This document shows, piece after piece, positions 45,801 to 57,800 of a stretch of 63,059 bases of DNA. Within the stretch, counting starts at the first letter, position 1. Each line of letters begins with the position of its first letter. Position numbers and translations under genes: made by a program. This DNA comes from Rhizaria sp. SCN 62-66 (taxonomy: Eukaryota; Rhizaria, unplaced): positions 1 through 63,059 of the forward strand of contig MEDY01000291.1 of the NCBI GenBank assembly GCA_001724265.1, written 5' to 3'. The notes below the pieces were generated by a model that was given only the letters and a program-made list of their open reading frames with translations, had not been told where the DNA came from and ran no database searches.

Positions 45801-48277
45801 CGACTTCCGCTGCGACGAACGCCAGCACGAGCTCGACGATCGCGACTAACGCGAGGAGCAGCGCTGGCTCCATGGGCGCTGACGTTGCGTACACGCAGGT
45901 TCATCTGCACTCACAGTTGCCGCTGCAGTCGCAGTTGCCGTTGGGCTCAGGTGTTCTGTCCAGTAACACCACCGTCAGCAGCGACAGCCTTCACCACGGT
46001 GTGAATACGAGCGCTGCATACGCGAACACTGCTCACAGTCTCCCCGCCTCTGCTGCTTTGGCTGCTTCACAAGATTCGAAGCCGTTCTACGACATTATCT
46101 TGTCCTTGATCGACACACAAGATGCTGTTTCTGCTGCGCAGGGCCGTGCCCGCGGCATGACTTTCCTGCAGGAGCGGCTTAACTTTCACCAGCGCGCATA
46201 CGAGGCCGACATGGCGCGCGCACGCCGCGAAGGCCGCCGCGCCCGCACCCGCGGGGGTCGCAAGGGCGCGAACGCGAGCTCCGCCGCGAGTCCGAGTCGC
46301 CCCAACCGCAGTCGCGCGGCCAGCAGTTCTGCTGTCGGTGCGGGTACTTACACCAATGGTGCGGGTACTTATACCGGTGTAAGCGGCCGGGTTGACACGC
46401 GTGGCCTCGGCGCCGTTGACGCGTTCGCGCTGGTGTTGGCCGACGTGGGCGTCGCGCCCCCGCGGCCGCCACTGCTGCCGCCGCCATCTGCAGGCGTTTC
46501 CCAGCCGCGCTCGACCTTCGCAGTGTCCGGGCCCAACGCCGATTACGGCAGTGGTGGTTCTGCCTGTGCTGGTGGCGATGCTTCGTTGGCACGGCCGTTC
46601 GTGTATCCGCACTCGGATTCCGACTTCCAGTCACAGTCCAAGTCGAGCCCGCAGTCGCTTGCGGTCACGTGTCCCTGCTGCGCGCACATCTTCCCTGTTG
46701 CGCCCGCCTCTGCCGCTGCGGTTTCCTCTCTTGCTGGCGCCAACGCCCGCGTGATTGCGAGGACCAACAGTCGCCGCCAGCGCCGCGGTCGCAGTTTGTT
46801 CAGGGGGTTTGCGCTTAAGACCAGCCCGATCTCTTCACTGAACAGTGCCACCTCGTCTCACGGCAACACACCGAACTTCAAGAGTGTCTACCGCGCTCTG
46901 GCAGTAAAGAGTAACAATAAGACTGTGTCAACTGCTCTGCGCGCTCTGCTGATGGGGGCCACTGTGGGATGCCCTGTCCCGCTGTGGAAGCGCTCTCTCA
47001 GCGGCCTAGCTTCTGACCTCAGCGGCGTAGCGCACAGTCGCTGTCGCGAGTGCGGGTGCGCTGGGGGCACGAGCGGTGGCGCGGCTGCGAGCGCGAGCGC
47101 CCTTGCGAGCGCAAGTTCACGCACAGTTGCCCGCGCGACTCCAAACAAGCCCCCCGCAGTGACCGCTGCCGACTGCGTCGGCAACACAAGCGCGGCTGCG
47201 GCCGACGCACGCGATCTTGTTCGCGTCGATAACGGGCTGAGCTTGCGCGAGCTGAGCGCGAAGTACCTGCGCACGCTGCCCGTCTCCGCGGTCCCACAGG
47301 AGAGCGCGTACACGCACGAGCTGGCGCAGTGGTACCGGCGCTCGCTGGCTAACGTGACCCGGCTCGTGCGTGTCATGCTCACGCGCAAAGAGAGGCTGGC
47401 GAAGCGCCAACCGCCGCCGCAGCAGGTCGAGGAGGACGGCACCCGCGAGGGCAGTGGCAAGATGAATACCAGCATCAAGCGGCGCGCTTTGACAGCAACA
47501 GCCCTGTCGCCCTCACATTCTCGGCGGAAGAGTAATGCGACGCAAAGCGCTGGCAGCACTGCGCCCGCCAGCCCTGTGAGTGCTGCGGCTGGCGCCACGG
47601 TGAACAAGAACAAGAAGGGCCTGAAGGCGCGGAGCAACAGCCACATGAGCAGCAGTGATGACGTGAACTCCGACACCGGCGGCTTCATTGCCAGCTTGAA
47701 TGGCAACTTGAACGGCAACCTAAACGGCAACACAGACGCGGGCGTCGCACTGGCGCACACGCGCAGCTACAGCACCCACAGCCACAGCCAGAGCCACATT
47801 CCGAGTCCGAGTCCGAGCGAGAGCGTCAGCCGCAGCCTCCGCCACGGCCACAGCCACGGCCTGAGCCGCCCCAGCAGCAGTAGTCGCAGCCTCACCGCGA
47901 CCCACAGCCGCAGCCCCAGCCAGACGCATCTCTACCCAGTCACTGGCGCTGGCGCTGGCACTGGCGCTGGCGCTGGCACTGCTGGTGCGAGGAAGGGGCT
48001 TGGCAGCGACAGCGAGGAGAGCTATGAGATCAAGAGCTCGAGCCGCAGGGGCCGTGGGAGCGGCAGTCGCACCAGTAAGGACTATGATGGCGCCGACTCC
48101 GACGCGGACGATAATGACGACAACGATGACTATGATGATGAGGAGGAGTACGACGACGCTGGCGATCACAGCGATGGCCGTGGCTCTGACGAAGATGATT
48201 CTGCGCTGGACGAGGATGAGGACGAGGACGAAGAGGGCGAGGCTGAGATGCTTGCCAGGAGTCTCTATTATCCTTAA
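42254..48277 (+). CDS. 2007-codon membrane-anchored orphan, interrupted by one in-frame TAG
   Basis: The frame from ATG 42254 is open to TAG 43448-43450 (codon 399) and then continues, same frame, to TAA at 48275-48277. The DNA stays exon-like throughout. The N-terminus has a clear transmembrane helix (WLALWLGIPLVLIAIIGYF, about residues 15-33). Long poly-Ala runs follow. After the TAG come helical segments (ALAWAGVPARQRRRLLHLAA; MQAALLALIIAEAQSTGAI; FYDIILSLID), two possible Cys pairs (TCPCCAHIFP, CRECGC) and a conserved-looking SLRELSAKYLRTLP block. The end is an Asp/Glu-rich tail. I do not recognise a family. TAG falls right after a run of eight Gln codons. It is either one protein with TAG as sense codon or read through, or a 398-aa protein followed by a dead frame; I favour the first. 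Confidence 0.7.
43448..43450 (+). other. in-frame TAG directly after a poly-Gln run
   Basis: Codon 399 of the frame begun at 42254. The eight codons before it are CAA/CAG and the third and fifth after it are again CAG-type Gln-rich sequence (S-Q-A-Q-P). It differs from CAG by one C-to-T change. Confidence 0.95.
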
Positions 48278-48813
48278 ACACGCTGTGCACAGCGCAAATT
48301 TCGTGTGACTGCGAACTTGTCAATGTGAACACTGCTGATTGATCTCTCATTAAACAAGATTAACACGATTGTCGACAGGCAAGACGTGTATATTTAGCTA
48401 TATAGACACAGACTACAACTGATCTCAATGAATACACAGCTTATCTGATTCTCTCTATCCCGACATAGACTGTATTGAGTAAAGCCTTAACAATAAGTAT
48501 GGGAATCCCAAAGTCACACAATAATTCAGTATGTCTTGTCAATATCAAACAAAATAGCGCATAAACAGCACAAGACCATTCATAAACTCACTAGTCAACT
48601 AGAAATAATGACAACCACAACAACACCAAAAGCAACACCACAAAACAGCACCTAAATCAACCAGTTCAAGCAGACCCACAGCCGAGACAAGGCTCACGCA
48701 GTCCGCACGCAGTCCGCACGGAGCTGCAAGTCTATCAGCCTATGCGATTAGTGCTTATTCTAGCTTGCGCATACGAGTATCTCGATCAGGATACCTACAT
48801 ATTGGCGAGGTAC
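48278..48813. other. convergent 3' region, 2007-codon gene / TMX-like gene
   Basis: About 530 AT-rich bases. It includes an A/C-rich stretch near 48600-48660 and a short direct repeat of CGCAGTCCGCA near 48697-48720. No gene seen. Confidence 0.4.
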
Positions 48814-49674
48814 TTACGCGGACTTGAGGCCCACGGTCTCCCAGGGCGCGGCGCCGGTGCGGGGCGCGGGCACCATCGCAACGGCGCCGCCGTTGCTGCC
48901 AGCGGCGGCGTTGGCGGCGGCCCAGCGGCGCGAGCGGCAGCCGAAGAGGAACATGTGCGCGAGCCATCCGGCGACGAAGCCGCCGACGGCGATGAGGATG
49001 CTGATGTTCTTGCGGAGGCGCCACACCTCGTCGGCGTCCTTCTTGAGCGCCGTGAACATCTCCGTGAAGGCCCAGACGGACTCGGCCTGCGCAAAGGCCG
49101 GCAGCGGGCGCGTGGGCGCCAGCGCAAAGGCCGAGGAGCGCAGCGCGGCGGCGTCGCGCGCGCCCTCGTGCGCTGCGAAGAGCCCCGTCGCCGAGTAGCC
49201 GGTCGCCTCGCTCGCTACGCCAGACGGCGGGAGGAAAGTCAGGCCGCCCGAGGGGGAGTCCGCTGCGGCGCCCGCGGCGGGGTAGAGGTGCGAGCCGGTG
49301 CCGGGGGCCTGGAGCATCATGAGCGTGGGGTAGCCCTTGACGCCCATGAGCTTGCACGTGACGGCGTTAGTGGTGCAGTCCAGGGAAGCGAGCGTGGGCG
49401 GGACAGGCGTGCTGCCGCCTGCAGGCACCGCCGGGAGCGGGTTCGCGTGCAGGTCAATGGCAAGACGCTCCCAGGTCGGCGCCAGGGACTTGCAATGACC
49501 GCACCAGGGCGCGTAGAACTTGACGAAGAGGCGGCCGTGGGTGGCCAGCTCGGCCGCGATGTTGTAGTCGGTCAGCGTCAGGGAGCCGGTGCGCGGGCCG
49601 GGGGGCGTAAAGTCGGCCGCGGCAGCCAGCGCGAGAGCGGACAGGACGGCCAGGAGGACGCGGGAAGCGAGCAT
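48814..49674 (-). CDS. TMX/PDI-like transmembrane thioredoxin protein, 286 aa
   Basis: A probable thiol-disulfide oxidoreductase of the ER. Single exon, TAA stop. Signal peptide at residues 1-20 (LLAVLSALALAAAA). The thioredoxin domain has FVKFYAPWCGHCKSLAPTWERLA (active Cys58 and Cys61) and the cis-Pro loop GYPTLMM (Pro116). A single transmembrane helix follows at about 224-245 (SILIAVGGFVAGWLAHMFLFG), then a short Arg/Ala-rich cytosolic tail. The one-domain, one-TM plan is that of the TMX family. A GTAAGT overlaps the stop codon and could be a donor, but I found no continuation exon with similar composition. Confidence 0.85.
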   Translation of the reverse strand: MLASRVLLAVLSALALAAAADFTPPGPRTGSLTLTDYNIAAELATHGRLFVKFYAPWCGHCKSLAPTWERLAIDLHANPLPAVPAGGSTPVPPTLASLDCTTNAVTCKLMGVKGYPTLMMLQAPGTGSHLYPAAGAAADSPSGGLTFLPPSGVASEATGYSATGLFAAHEGARDAAALRSSAFALAPTRPLPAFAQAESVWAFTEMFTALKKDADEVWRLRKNISILIAVGGFVAGWLAHMFLFGCRSRRWAAANAAAGSNGGAVAMVPAPRTGAAPWETVGLKSA

Positions 49675-50202
49675 CGAGGCTGAAACAGAAAGAGCGTGGG
49701 CGAGGCAGAGGCGGCGTGGGAGGAGATTTGTGGATGGTGGTGGGCGTAGGCGAAAATTGGATATCAGAGATAAGAACCTAACGCAGCAGATTTTAATTGA
49801 ATAGAAGTGCCTATTATACTAGTTCGGGATTTAAGGACTTTTCATGTGTCTGTCAACGGTCACTACGTTGCAAACAAGATTGTTCAAATCATAGTCCAGT
49901 ACTGCCTCCAGCCTTTGCGGACCTTCAGCTAATCCACATTTCAAGCAGTACACATATAAGGACACATGCTATGAAAATGATGTTATCAATATATCGTTTT
50001 GCGTGCATGATTTATTGCTGTCCTTGTGATTTCATACTATCTAATGAGATATACCCCGGTCTGTGGCGAATCTCCGATCTGACCACGTGCTTCTCACATC
50101 GCCCATCACTGCTCTTGTTATGCGCTCCCTTGTTGTATAGTCTTCCTCTCTCCTTCCAGCCATCTATCTTACACCCCAAAGTGCGCCCTTACGGAAGCCA
50201 TT
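49675..50202. other. divergent intergenic region, TMX-like / PPOX
   Basis: About 530 AT-rich bases holding both promoters. Nothing else recognised. Confidence 0.4.
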
Positions 50203-53200
50203 ATGCTTAGCGCTCGACACGCCGTCCGCGCGTCGCTGCGCGCGTGCGTGCGCCCCCTATCAACCAGTAGCGCCGCTGCAGCCACTTCTGGTGCGACTGC
50301 GTCCGCGGCTGCGTCCGCGGCTGCCACTGATGCTGCGAGCTTAAACAAGTGTCGCCCTGTCCGTGTCATTGTTCTTGGTGGCGGCGTTAGTGGCTTAACT
50401 TTCGCCCACTCGTTTGTGCGCGCCGCAGTCCAGGAGAGCCCTTCACTTACTCAGAATGCTCCGAAGGCTGCTGCTGCGCGTGCGGGTGCGACCGCGTCAG
50501 GCTCCGACTCGAGCTCCGAGGCGTTGTCGCCGGCCATGGCGGCGCTGGCGGCCGAGGTGGGCGCGGGCCGCGACATCCACATCACCGTCGTCGAAGCAAG
50601 TGACAAGTACGTCGTAACTTGAAAATGTGTTACTGACCTTGCAATCACACAAGCACCACGATTCGGTCACAGTATCGAGGCAGCACACGTTGAACAAGAG
50701 ATTTCACCAATTAATATTTGGATATTTCAGCTAATTGATCTTTCTGGTGTTGTCTTTTTGTTTATTTTGTTTCTTTCTCCTCTAAGACTCGGCGGCTGGA
50801 TCCAGTCCGACACGCACTCGCTGCCCGCCAACCCTTCTCTTCCCCGCGCAAGCACCGCCACCTCCGTCTCCGCCGGCACAGGCTCCAGCACCTCCGCGTC
50901 CTCGTCCGCGCTTACGGTTACCACAGAGCGCGGTCCGCGCGCGTTGTCGACCCACGGCGGCCCCTCCGGCTCGCGCGGCGACGCGGCGCAGGCGCTGGCG
51001 CTGCTGCTCGAGCTGGGGCTGGAGCGGCACGTGCTCGAGGCCGACGACGCCGCCAAGCACCGGTTCATCTACGCCACCGACGAGGGCGCGCTGCGGGAAG
51101 TTACTCCGCTGGGCGTGGTGGCTAAGTACGGCTGGGGCGCGGTGGGCGAGCCCTTCCGCCCGCCGCTGAAGCGCATCGTCGACCTCACGACCGACAGCAG
51201 CGAGAAAAGCGATATCCTTAGCAACAACAGCAACATCGACGGCAGCAGGGGCAGGAGCATGGCGCTGACGGAGCACGGGTACGCGGACGAGACCATCTGC
51301 GAGTTCATCACGCGCCGCTTCAGCCGCCGCATCGCGCTCGAGCTGGCGGACCCGGGCGTCGCGGGCGTCCATGCGGGCCGCATCGACCGGCTCTCGCTGC
51401 GCGCAGCCATGCCCAAGCTCTACTTCCTCGAACGGCTCAACGGCAGCGTGGCGTTCCCGCTGCCGCTGCTGCGCCAGACCCCCGACGACGAGTCCACCGA
51501 GGCGCTGTACCGGCTCCCACTCCGCAGCCGCTCCGGTTGGCTGGGGGCCGCGGCGGCGGAGGCGGCGCAGGGCCACCCGCTCGCCTTCTCGCTGCCGGCG
51601 CCGCCACTCGCGGGCGCGCCGCCGACGCCAGCGCCCAGCTTCAGCGCCACGCGTCATCACTCTTCTGAGAACAAGGACGGCGCTGACGAGTATGACGATG
51701 ACGGCGACGACGAGATCGATGACTACGACCTTGAGGCCGAGATAGATTACGCTTTCCGCGTCCAGGTCCGCACGCCGCCGTACTTTTTTGGAACCCGCGG
51801 CGCGTCGCGCGCGCCCCTCAGCGCCGCGCCGCTGCCCGGCTCGGTCGCGGCAGTGCCCTTCTTCGCCCCCTTCGAGATCCCCCCGACCACGGCGGTTGCG
51901 CTGGTCGCGACGGCTGACGCGGACAGCAAGACGGGAAATGACGATGAGATGAGCACCGCGCTCGCCGCGATTGCTGCCGCAAACGCCGCTGGTAATGCGG
52001 CGGCCAGGGGGGGCAAGCCCCGGTCCGGCGGCGCGGGCGGTGCGACAATAAACAAGGCCGGCGGCGCCGCGAGTGCACCCGCGCAGACCGGCCCTGCCCC
52101 ACTGGCGCCGGTCGGGGACATCGACTGGTATGAGGGCGCGTCTCCCGTGCTGATGCAGCGCCTCCGGCACCCGAGTGATCTCGCCAAGCTGCGGTACGTT
52201 GCACACTGTCTTAACATAATATTTCTCACAATATACCTTCCCAGGATCTATCATATTTCAAATTAAACTTTCTTACAACATCAATGATTTTATTCACGCA
52301 TTATATTCATTATATCTATAAATCTCTCCGTTTTAATTGTTTTTTTTCGCCCTGTAATCGCAGAAAGTGGCGCAAGTCGGGCCTCGTGTCGCTGACGCCC
52401 GGCATGCACGCGATCCCTCAGTCGCTCGCCGCGGCCCTCTGCGCCCCCACCGCGGGCTCGCTGCCGCGGCCGGCGCACGCGTCCCCGGTCCCCGCGCCGC
52501 GCACGCGGCTGGCGGCGTCGTTCGCGCGCACCGCGCCCGCGGTCGACCCGCTCTGGCGCCTGCTAGCCGCCGCGACGCACGGCCACGCGAACAACACCAC
52601 GAGGAGCACCGCCGCGCACAGTCAAACTGACGCCACTGCTCCTGCCTCTGCGGCCCCCGCGCGGTCCATCCTGCCCCCGTCCATGCACCGCCCCGCGTCC
52701 TCCGCGTCCTCTGCGTCCTTCACCGCTGCGACAGCTGTGGTCGCGGCGGCGCGGGCCGGGTCCGTCACGGTCGACGTGTGCACGGACACCACCGCGCTCG
52801 CCATGACGCTGCGCGGGGCTGAGGACAACAGCAACAGCAACAGCAACAACAACGGCGACATCGGCGGTACAAGCAGCGCGAAGGAGGGGATCACGGTGAC
52901 ACTTGCGCCGAGCGAGAAGTTAGGCCGCCCCGCGAGTGGCGCGGCTGCGAGTCTCGTCGTTGACAGCGTCGACGTTGAGTGCGACTACGTCGTGTCCACG
53001 CTGCCCGCGCATGCGCTGGCGAAGCTCCTTTCTGCTTCCGCCACCGCGACCGCGACCGCCACTGCAAGCTCGGACACGACCGCGACTACGAGTGCCACGA
53101 CTGCGATGTCGTCTGCGGCCGCAGCGTTTGCCTCGGTCCGCCACACCACCGTGTGGGTCGTCACCGCCCTCTTCACACCGCAACAGCTCGAGGCCGCGCT

Positions 53201-54620
53201 CGCGCTCGCGTCGGCGAGCAGCGTCGCCCCCAGGAGCGCGAACCTGAGTCTGAGCAGCGGCAGCGGCGTCAAGAGCCTCTACCACAGCGTCAGCAAGACC
53301 ACTGAGACGCCCGTCAGTGGGGACGCTGTTGCACTGCCACAGACATCTGCTGCCAACAGCGTGCAGCCCTCGTCTTCGGCGGCCCCACCCCTGTTCCTGT
53401 CCCGCTGCTCGCAGGCCGACGTGGCGATGGTTGCCGCGTTCGGCGCCGCGCTGCGGGCCCGCCTCCCGGGCTTCGGCGCGCTGCTGCCCACCGCGGCCGT
53501 GCCTGCAGTCAGCAGCAGCAGCAGCAGCAACAAGGCCGTTGACAACAGGGACAACGCCGAACTTGACAGCGAGGGCCGGAGCCCGAGCCACCCGTTCTAC
53601 GGGCTGCTGGGCGCCGTGTTCGATAGCGACACGTTTCCCAGCATGACCAAGGGCGCGCTCGTTGTCACCATGATGGTCGGCGGCGACCGCTTCCCCGAGA
53701 TGGGCAACGTCAGCAGCATCAGTAGCGCCGCTTCGAGCTCAGGGCCTCATGTGTGGACCGAGGAGCGCGTCAGGGCCAAGGCGGCGGGTTACTTGCACGC
53801 CCTGTTCGGCTTCCCCGTCCCTGTTGACGCTGAGCCACAGCAAACCCACACTGGCGTCCCTGATAGCACTGCGAATGTGGCGCATCAGGTGCTGGCTCCG
53901 ACGATTTTTTCGGTCCGCCCCGCGCAGCAGTGCATTCCGCAGCCGGCCCCCGGCCACACGCGCGCGATGCAGGGCGCCACCTCCGCGCTCGCCTCGGCCT
54001 TCGGCTACCGCGACCTCTCCTGCATGAGCCGCGCTTACACGGGCAGCGACAACGCCCCCGCAGCATTCTCAGCAGCAGCGGCGGCGGAGTGGAGCCACGG
54101 GCACTGGGGCGCGGGCCCGGTCCCGGCGCTCTCGTCGCAGCTGCCGCCGTCTGCGCCACTGTCTCTCAACCACGTCTTCATTCCCACTTTCGACAGCACC
54201 GCTGCCAGCTCGTCGAGCGTGGATGCTGTTGACGTCGACGCTGACGCTGACTCTGACGCTGGCTCGCGCGGTCTCGTCGTGCCCCAGGGCGCCCCGCTGG
54301 CGCCGATGGCGGGCAACTTGCTGACGTCAGCAGGCCTCGTGCACCCGCGGCTCGCTGTGCTGGGCACCGCGGTAACTGGCCCCGCGGTCAAGGACCTGAT
54401 CAAGGAGGCGCGCTTCGCGGCTGTTCGGCTGGCGCGGCACATCAGGGCCGGGGAGTACGTCGCCGAGCTCGCGCTGAACAAGAGTGTCGACGGCAAAAAT
54501 GGAGGGACAAGCTCTGACTCTCGAGTCAAGAGCAGCGGGCTGGTGACTGGGACTGCGGCGGCTGCAGCCGCACCGACCGTGGTTACGACACGCAAGGGTA
54601 GGAACTCTGTTCTTGGCTAA
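50203..54620 (+). CDS. PPOX: protoporphyrinogen IX oxidase, greatly enlarged (1355 aa)
   Basis: An FAD enzyme that oxidises protoporphyrinogen IX in haem synthesis. Exons are 50203-50606, 50787-52193 and 52364-54620 (TAA), with GTACGT donors. The presequence is Arg/Ser/Ala-rich, as for mitochondria. Diagnostic blocks: VIVLGGGVSGLTFAH (dinucleotide fold), VVEASDKLGGWIQS, ERGPRALSTHG, LLELGLERHVL, DETICEFITRRFSRRIA, DPGVAGVHAGRIDRLSLRAA, GLVSLTPGMHAIPQSL, CDYVVSTLPAHAL, FYGLLGAVFDSDTFP, CIPQPAPGHTRAM and LAVLGTAVTGPAVKDLIKEAR. Human PPOX (477 aa) has the same order (LGGWIRS, ELGPRGIR, GVFAGNSRELSIRS, CIPQYTLGH). The extra ~850 residues are Ala/Ser/Thr/Asn-rich insertions. Confidence 0.92.
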
Positions 54621-54814
54621 GTCATTGTGAGGACACAAGTAATGTGTTCATTTTTTGACAAAATCAGATAACTGGTTCAATCAAATCATATTTATTTATT
54701 TGACTGTATTCGTTTCAATGGGTGGAAAATATCAATACATCATATTCGTGGCACATGCGTAGTTAATTGAAGCTTGACAATCAATGATTAACTTCTGCCG
54801 TCCTCATTTCGACA
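54621..54814. other. short convergent 3' region, PPOX / ankyrin-like gene
   Basis: 194 AT-rich bases. Its base composition contrasts sharply with the GC-rich DNA that begins at 54815, which fits 54815 being the true end of the minus-strand gene. Confidence 0.5.
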
Positions 54815-57800
54815 TCATTGCTTCTCAACCGACTCCACCGCCGCCCTGACCGCGACGAGCTCGTCCGCGTGCGCCATGCCGCTGCGCAGCGCGCGCAGCA
54901 GAGTCACCAGACAGGTCTTGTTGGCCATATCGCGGCAGACGCGGTGCACGAGGTTGAGCTGGCCAATGACGCCCTTCGTGGCCCCAGTCCCGCTCTCGCT
55001 CTGCGCAGCTTCAGTGTCGTCCGGAGCCTCTGCGAGAGCAAGTGTGTACCCGTCAAACTGCTCGACGGGCCCGCTGATCGCGCGCAGCACTTGCTTCTCC
55101 ACCGCAGCCACACTGCGCACGGCGTCATTGCACCTCATCCGCGATGCAAGCGGCTTGTCGCTGTTGTCGCCGCCGCTGTTGCTGTTAGCGTTGCTCCCGC
55201 TGCTGTCGTTGCCCTTGCTCCCAGGCTAGGAGACCCAGCGCCAAAGCCCGAGGCGCAGCAGCGGCGCCAGCAGCAGCGCGAGCAGCGGCGACGGCCGGCT
55301 GGGCCGACCGGGACCGCTGGCGCACGCAATGGTGGAGATGCAGGGACTGTGCGGCGGGTGCAGCGTGAAGTTCAGCCGCACGAGGTGCTTCGCGCGCAGA
55401 CGAAGTGCTTCAGACAGAGGGACAACAGCCCCGTCATCGGTGGTAATGGAATCATCACTCGTGCTCTTCTTACACTCATCCTCACCGCCATCGCCGTTGC
55501 TAACGCGCTCAGTGTGGCGCTTCACTAGCTCCACGACCGCCATCGCCTTGTCCGCCGTCATATTTTTCTCCCGCCGCAAGTACGCCTCAAAGCCGCACGC
55601 GTCAGCCAGCGCGGCCACGGTCTGCGCCGCCTGCTCCGCGCGCGCCGTCAGCATGAGCGCGGCCGACTCGGCCACGGCCGTCAGCAGCGGGTTTTCTGCG
55701 TAGCCCATGCCCGTCTTGGTGTGCGCGTAGAAGTCGCGCACCGACTGCAGCGCGTCGATCTCCTCGTCGCTCAGGCCGCGCAAACTCTGCAGCGCGGCGG
55801 CGTTGGGCGGGACGCAGGTGTTAGGCGTGCCTGAGAACTTGTGCGTGGCCTGAATGCGGGCGTACTCGACGACGGCGGCCGCGGAGAGGCCCGCAAGCCG
55901 CTTCCGCAGCGTGAGCGAGCGCGGGTTCAGCAGCGCTGTCGCGCCCAGCGCCAGCATAAGCCGGCACAGCGCCGGGTCGGGCCCGCTGGCCGAGAGCAGC
56001 AGCAGCGCCTGGCGGACCGCGGGCCACTCGCGCGGGTGTCTGCGCTCAAGTGCGGCCGCCAGCGCGCTGTCGCTCCTACTACTGGGAGCGTGAGCGTTAT
56101 AGCTACAGACAGGGCCGTCAGGCTCGTCGTTGCTCTCCGCGAGTGCTTGCAGGAGGCCGCGCACGCACGCCGCCGTGGCACCGGGCGCCCAGGCGCCGCG
56201 CGGGCCGCGCAGCGCGCCGGCCGTGGCCACCAGCACCACGTCGAGCAGCGTCGGCGGGGCGTCCGGCGACGAGCCCTGCTTCGCCACGAACGGAGCGTTG
56301 TTGCGCGTGGCGGCAAGCGCCGCGGTCACAATGCGGCTGCGCGCGCGCAAAACGGCACTGGAGCTCTCCGCCTCACGCTGCCGGTTGATAGAGCGTTCGC
56401 GCGCAGACTCGAGGCGCTGCTGCGCAACGCTGACGTGTGCCGCGAGCGCGAGGTCGAGCGCGGGCGAGACGGGCAGCGAGAACACACCCTCGTTGTCGTC
56501 GCAGTCGCTGTCATCGTTAAACTCAGCGTTGTTGCACTCAACGGACTCTTTGTCGAGGCCTCGGTACTCGCTCAGGTCAATGGCATGGGAAATTTCTTTC
56601 TTGGACTCCTCCTTGGGAGTGTTGCGCACGAGATACTCAAAAATCACCTTCGACGTATGCGGCAAACGCGCATTCACAGCAGGAAAGAGATAGTTCGTGA
56701 CGCGACGACGCTGATCCACGCTCAAACCCACGTTGCCCGTCGCGGGGCCGTGGCCCAGGTCGTCGAGCACGCGCATCAGCAGCCCCGCCAACGCAATGTC
56801 GTTTGCGTTACCCGCCGCGCTGCAGTGCGGAAAGCACGGGAACTGCGCGCTCGGCACGGCGTGACACTGCGGGCAGGGCGGCTTGACTTCCTTCGCGCCG
56901 ACGGCGGGCGGGAGACTTAGCGCGAGGTTGCGGCGGCGGACGCGCGCGCCGTGCACCGCCGGGGCGGGGCGCGGGGGCAGCGCGGGCAGCGCAGCAGCGC
57001 GCACACTGGCGACGGGGTCGTTGTCGTCGTTCGCGGCGGCCGAGTTGCCGGAAAGCGACGATGACTCGCCCGCCGTGTGGTTGTCTTGGCTCCGAGCGCG
57101 CACCGGCCAGAGCGAAAAGGCCGTGGTGATCGCGTCGTGGTCATTCCACGAGTACGTGTCCTCCCGGGTGTACGCGCTGCCCCTCTCCGCTGCCGCAGCC
57201 GCCGCAGCGTCGTCCCCGCCGTCGCCGTCGCCGTCGTCGTCGAGGTCTAAAGCGCCGCCGCCGCCTGCACCGCCCAGCACGGGCTGCGGGCCGTAGCAGC
57301 TCTTGCTCGCCCATTCGAGCAGCAGCCCCACGCACGTGAGCGCGGGGTCCATGCGCAGCGCGAAGGCGTCGGGCTGCAGCAGCGCGTGCAGCTCCCAGTG
57401 CGCGAGCGAGCCCGCCGAGTAGGACACGTGGAGCCGTGCCTGATCGTGGCACTGCCCCGCTAGGAGCGGCAGCGCGCCGACGCTGCGTGGACGCGGGGAG
57501 AGCTTCTTCAGGGGCACCGAGTCCGCACTCGCCTTACTGTCGGTCGCATCATAACTAGAGATGGAGTTGGAGACGGCACTCGGCGCAGTGTTGCTGGGCC
57601 TAACGGTGAGCGTCGGCGGCGCCCCCCCCGGAGTGACAACAGCGTCAAACCCCACGTACATGCTGGGAGCGTACCGCACACTGACCCCGTGCTGATATCG
57701 CGAGCTCCCGCTCCCGGCCGCGCTTGCACTCGCTTGCGCACGCGCAGCGCTACCCGGGCCGCCGGACTGCGCGCCGTGCTAGCCCGCCTCCGCCAGCTCG

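Noticed and set aside
57226-57800. Explaining the ankyrin-gene TAG codons as part of introns
   Set aside because: No GTACG donor with an AT-rich body surrounds them; introns here are AT-rich and these stretches are not. TCTCCTAG at 55226 could mimic an acceptor with a GTGCGC about 107 bases upstream, but that would remove GC-rich coding-like DNA.
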